5,269 nucleotides of DNA from Oscillospiraceae bacterium. Lineage in GTDB: Bacteria > Bacillota > Clostridia > Oscillospirales > Ruminococcaceae. The notes beneath the pieces were generated by a model. That model ran no database searches. It was not told where the DNA came from and saw only the letters and a list, made by a program, of their open reading frames with translations. Where the stretch lies: positions 1-5,269 of the forward strand of contig JAITFV010000069.1 in the NCBI GenBank assembly GCA_031281115.1. Direction: 5' to 3'. This document shows positions 4,556 through 5,269 of the stretch, one piece after another. Both the position numbers and the translations under genes were made by a program. Every line of letters begins with the position of its first letter. Within the stretch, counting starts at the first letter, position 1.

Positions 4556-4743
4556 AATCGAGCATAATAGACTCGGTCAGCTATTACGGCAGAATCATGT
4601 TCGTAAAGCTTAAAAATGAAAAATTACTATCGTACAACAGTGTCCCTCAAAACCTTTTTGAGGAGTTTATCAAGGCAGAAGCGCATGACGACTTTTATAC
4701 AAAAAGAATCATTTCGGCTTTCCCGTCCCGCCGAATGGCATAA
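4537..4743 (+). CDS. KTSC-domain protein
   Basis: A 68-residue protein made almost entirely of one KTSC domain. SSIIDSVSYYGRIMFVKLKN is followed by a central YNSVPQNLFEEFIKAEAHDDFY and the closing KRIISAFPSRRMA. The pattern SS-I-S--Y, a hydrophobic strand, Y-xVP, then A--H/S--FY---I matches the domain found alone in small bacterial proteins and at the C-terminus of some lysyl-tRNA synthetases. It has been suggested to bind RNA, but no function is established. The conserved central YxY is here reduced to SYN. The ribosome binding site is AGGAAGGA (4517-4524), slightly far (12 bases). The gene has its own promoter. A 59-codon open frame continues past its stop in another register (see the next entry), so a C-terminal extension may have been lost by frameshift. 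Confidence 0.78.
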   Translation: MEEYKIKSSIIDSVSYYGRIMFVKLKNEKLLSYNSVPQNLFEEFIKAEAHDDFYTKRIISAFPSRRMA

Positions 4744-4894
4744 TTTTTTACACAATAAGGCCTCCTGCGAAACTATCCTCACAACTCAAAGTTACAAATT
4801 CCGGCGATGAGATTGAACCTCAGCCCGAAGCGTTTTCTTCTGTTTCGATGATTGACAACCGCAGAAAGCAAAAAATAAAATATCTGAAAAGGGG
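4744..4894 (+). other. Intergenic strip with a possible frameshifted tail of the KTSC gene
   Basis: No gene with a start and ribosome binding site is seen here. In the frame beginning at 4746, an open stretch reads on from the end of the KTSC gene and includes GDEIEPQPEAFSSV, then DNRRKQKIKYLKRG, closing shortly after 4915. The charged, protein-like composition could be the relic of a C-terminal extension shifted out of frame, but a chance open frame cannot be excluded. No terminator for the KTSC message is visible in this strip, so transcription may continue into the tRNA-like gene. Confidence 0.25.
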
Positions 4895-4923
4895 TTGCAA
4901 TTTCATATTATTTATGACATAAT
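4895..4923 (+). promoter_or_regulatory. Promoter upstream of the tRNA-like gene
   Basis: TTGCAA (4895-4900) and CATAAT (4918-4923) with a 17-base spacer, predicting a start near 4930. The mature 5' end of the tRNA-like sequence is about 98 bases downstream, an unusually long leader for a single tRNA. The intervening 4930-5027 holds no convincing ORF; an eight-codon frame (MGCGSYLA) is the best available. Confidence 0.6.
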
Positions 4924-5027
4924 AACATAGCCGAAAGAGAAAGTCTTTAGACAACAAGCGCTATAGCATGGGATGTGGAAGTTATTTGGCATAAAAAACA
5001 GGCAAAGTTTCCATGATTCAAAAATTC

Positions 5028-5099
5028 GCAGGTGTAGTTCAGTGGTAGAATCCCAGCCTCCAAAGGTGGAGGTAGCGAGTTCGAGCCTCGTCATTCGCT
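5028..5099 (+). tRNA. aberrant tRNA: glycine-type body with CCA (Trp) anticodon, possible pseudogene
   Basis: A 72-base cloverleaf. The acceptor is GCAGGTG/CATTCGC with an A-C mismatch at the third pair and two G-T wobbles, and discriminator T. The D arm is GTTC/GAAT with AGTGGTA. The anticodon stem is CCAGC/GGTGG with a G-G mismatch and loop CTCCAAA, so the anticodon reads CCA. The variable loop is AGGTA and the T arm is GCGAG/CTCGT with TTCGAGC. The body, the T73 discriminator and the CCCAGCCT...CCAA context resemble bacterial tRNA-Gly(UCC), usually CCAGC CTTCCAA GCTGG. Three base changes around the loop turn UCC into CCA and break one stem pair. An automated caller would probably label it tRNA-Trp or a pseudogene. 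A good promoter and a strong terminator suggest it is still transcribed. Whether it is charged, and with what, cannot be told from sequence. Confidence 0.7.
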
Positions 5100-5108
5100 T
5101 CGTAAATT

Positions 5109-5138
5109 AAACGCCTTTAGCAAGGCGTTTTTTCTTTT
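5109..5138 (+). terminator. Terminator of the tRNA-like gene
   Basis: AAACGCCTT (5109-5117) and AAGGCGTTT (5122-5130) form a perfect 9-base stem around TAGC, followed by TTTCTTTT. It starts 10 bases after the tRNA 3' end. Confidence 0.9.
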
Positions 5139-5168
5139 GTAAAGCGAATTTATGCGACATTATATAGT

Positions 5169-5250
5169 CCTTTAACTTAAAAAGCGTTTCGCTTTTTAAG
5201 TTAAAGGGGCTTGCGCTGTTGCGATAGCGCCCGCTGCGCTCACGCAGCGG
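5169..5250. repeat. Cluster of three adjacent hairpins (possible palindromic element)
   Basis: First, CCTTTAACTTAAAAAGCG (5169-5186) and its exact complement (5190-5207) form an 18-base perfect stem with a 3-base loop. Second, GCGCT (5213-5217) pairs with AGCGC (5226-5230). Third, CCGCTGCG (5231-5238) pairs exactly with CGCAGCGG (5243-5250) around CTCA. No T tract follows the third stem, no coding frame is present, and the window ends 19 bases later. The composition changes sharply from AT-rich to GC-rich between the first and the other two stems. Candidates include a dispersed palindromic repeat, the structured end of a transposon, or a small RNA. Confidence 0.5.
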
Positions 5251-5269
5251 AAACCCGTTTAAATTGAAA

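Noticed and set aside
4912..5094. Minus-strand 60-residue frame beginning MTRLELATSTF
   Set aside because: It is the antisense translation of the tRNA-like gene, a well-known source of false hypothetical proteins.
1..5269. CRISPR array, rRNA or replication origin
   Set aside because: No regularly spaced repeats, rRNA sequence or clustered DnaA boxes or iterons seen on either strand.

Overview
The window looks like a chromosomal segment from a low-GC Bacillota, probably a gut Clostridia or Negativicutes relative. The signs are strong AAGGAGG-type ribosome binding sites, several sigma-A promoters with exactly 17-base spacers, short GC-rich terminators with T tracts, and phage proteins of the Bacillota type. 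I cannot name a genus.

The left half (1 to about 2660) is a heavily rearranged prophage or mobile-element scar. It opens with a C-terminal piece of an IS256-family transposase on the minus strand (1-117). This abuts a piece of a phage portal protein (118-453), fused in frame to the N-terminal part of an SPP1 gp7/MuF-type minor head protein (from 454). The C-terminal zinc-binding CPLCG...HPQCRC part of that head protein follows in another frame after a second internal deletion. The intact part is next: a fully consensus TTGACA-17-TATAAT promoter (888-916) drives a 165-residue protein (939-1436) carrying a HEYYGH motif, translationally overlapped by a 67-residue zinc-ribbon protein (1426-1629), then a terminator. 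I read this as a retained effector/immunity-like pair; it is the most interesting item here. Downstream, a phage gene start of 16 codons collides with a 3'-truncated minus-strand coiled-coil gene (real part about 1720-2169). That gene faces a small ribbon-helix-helix repressor (2356-2574) across a divergent control region in which each promoter carries a related palindrome.

The right half is more ordinary chromosome. tRNA-Lys(UUU) lies on the minus strand (2716-2788) with its own promoter and terminator, and its 3' end borders the mobile scar, which makes it a candidate integration site. Divergent from it is a 445-residue P-loop protein of the cyclic 2,3-diphosphoglycerate synthetase/GTPase family (3012-4349), with promoter, leader hairpin and terminator. 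Next comes a small KTSC-domain protein (4537-4743) with its own promoter and a doubtful leader ORF. The window ends with a promoter, a roughly 100-base leader, an aberrant tRNA with a glycine-type body but a CCA (tryptophan) anticodon (5028-5099), its terminator, and three back-to-back perfect or near-perfect hairpins (5169-5250) of unknown nature.
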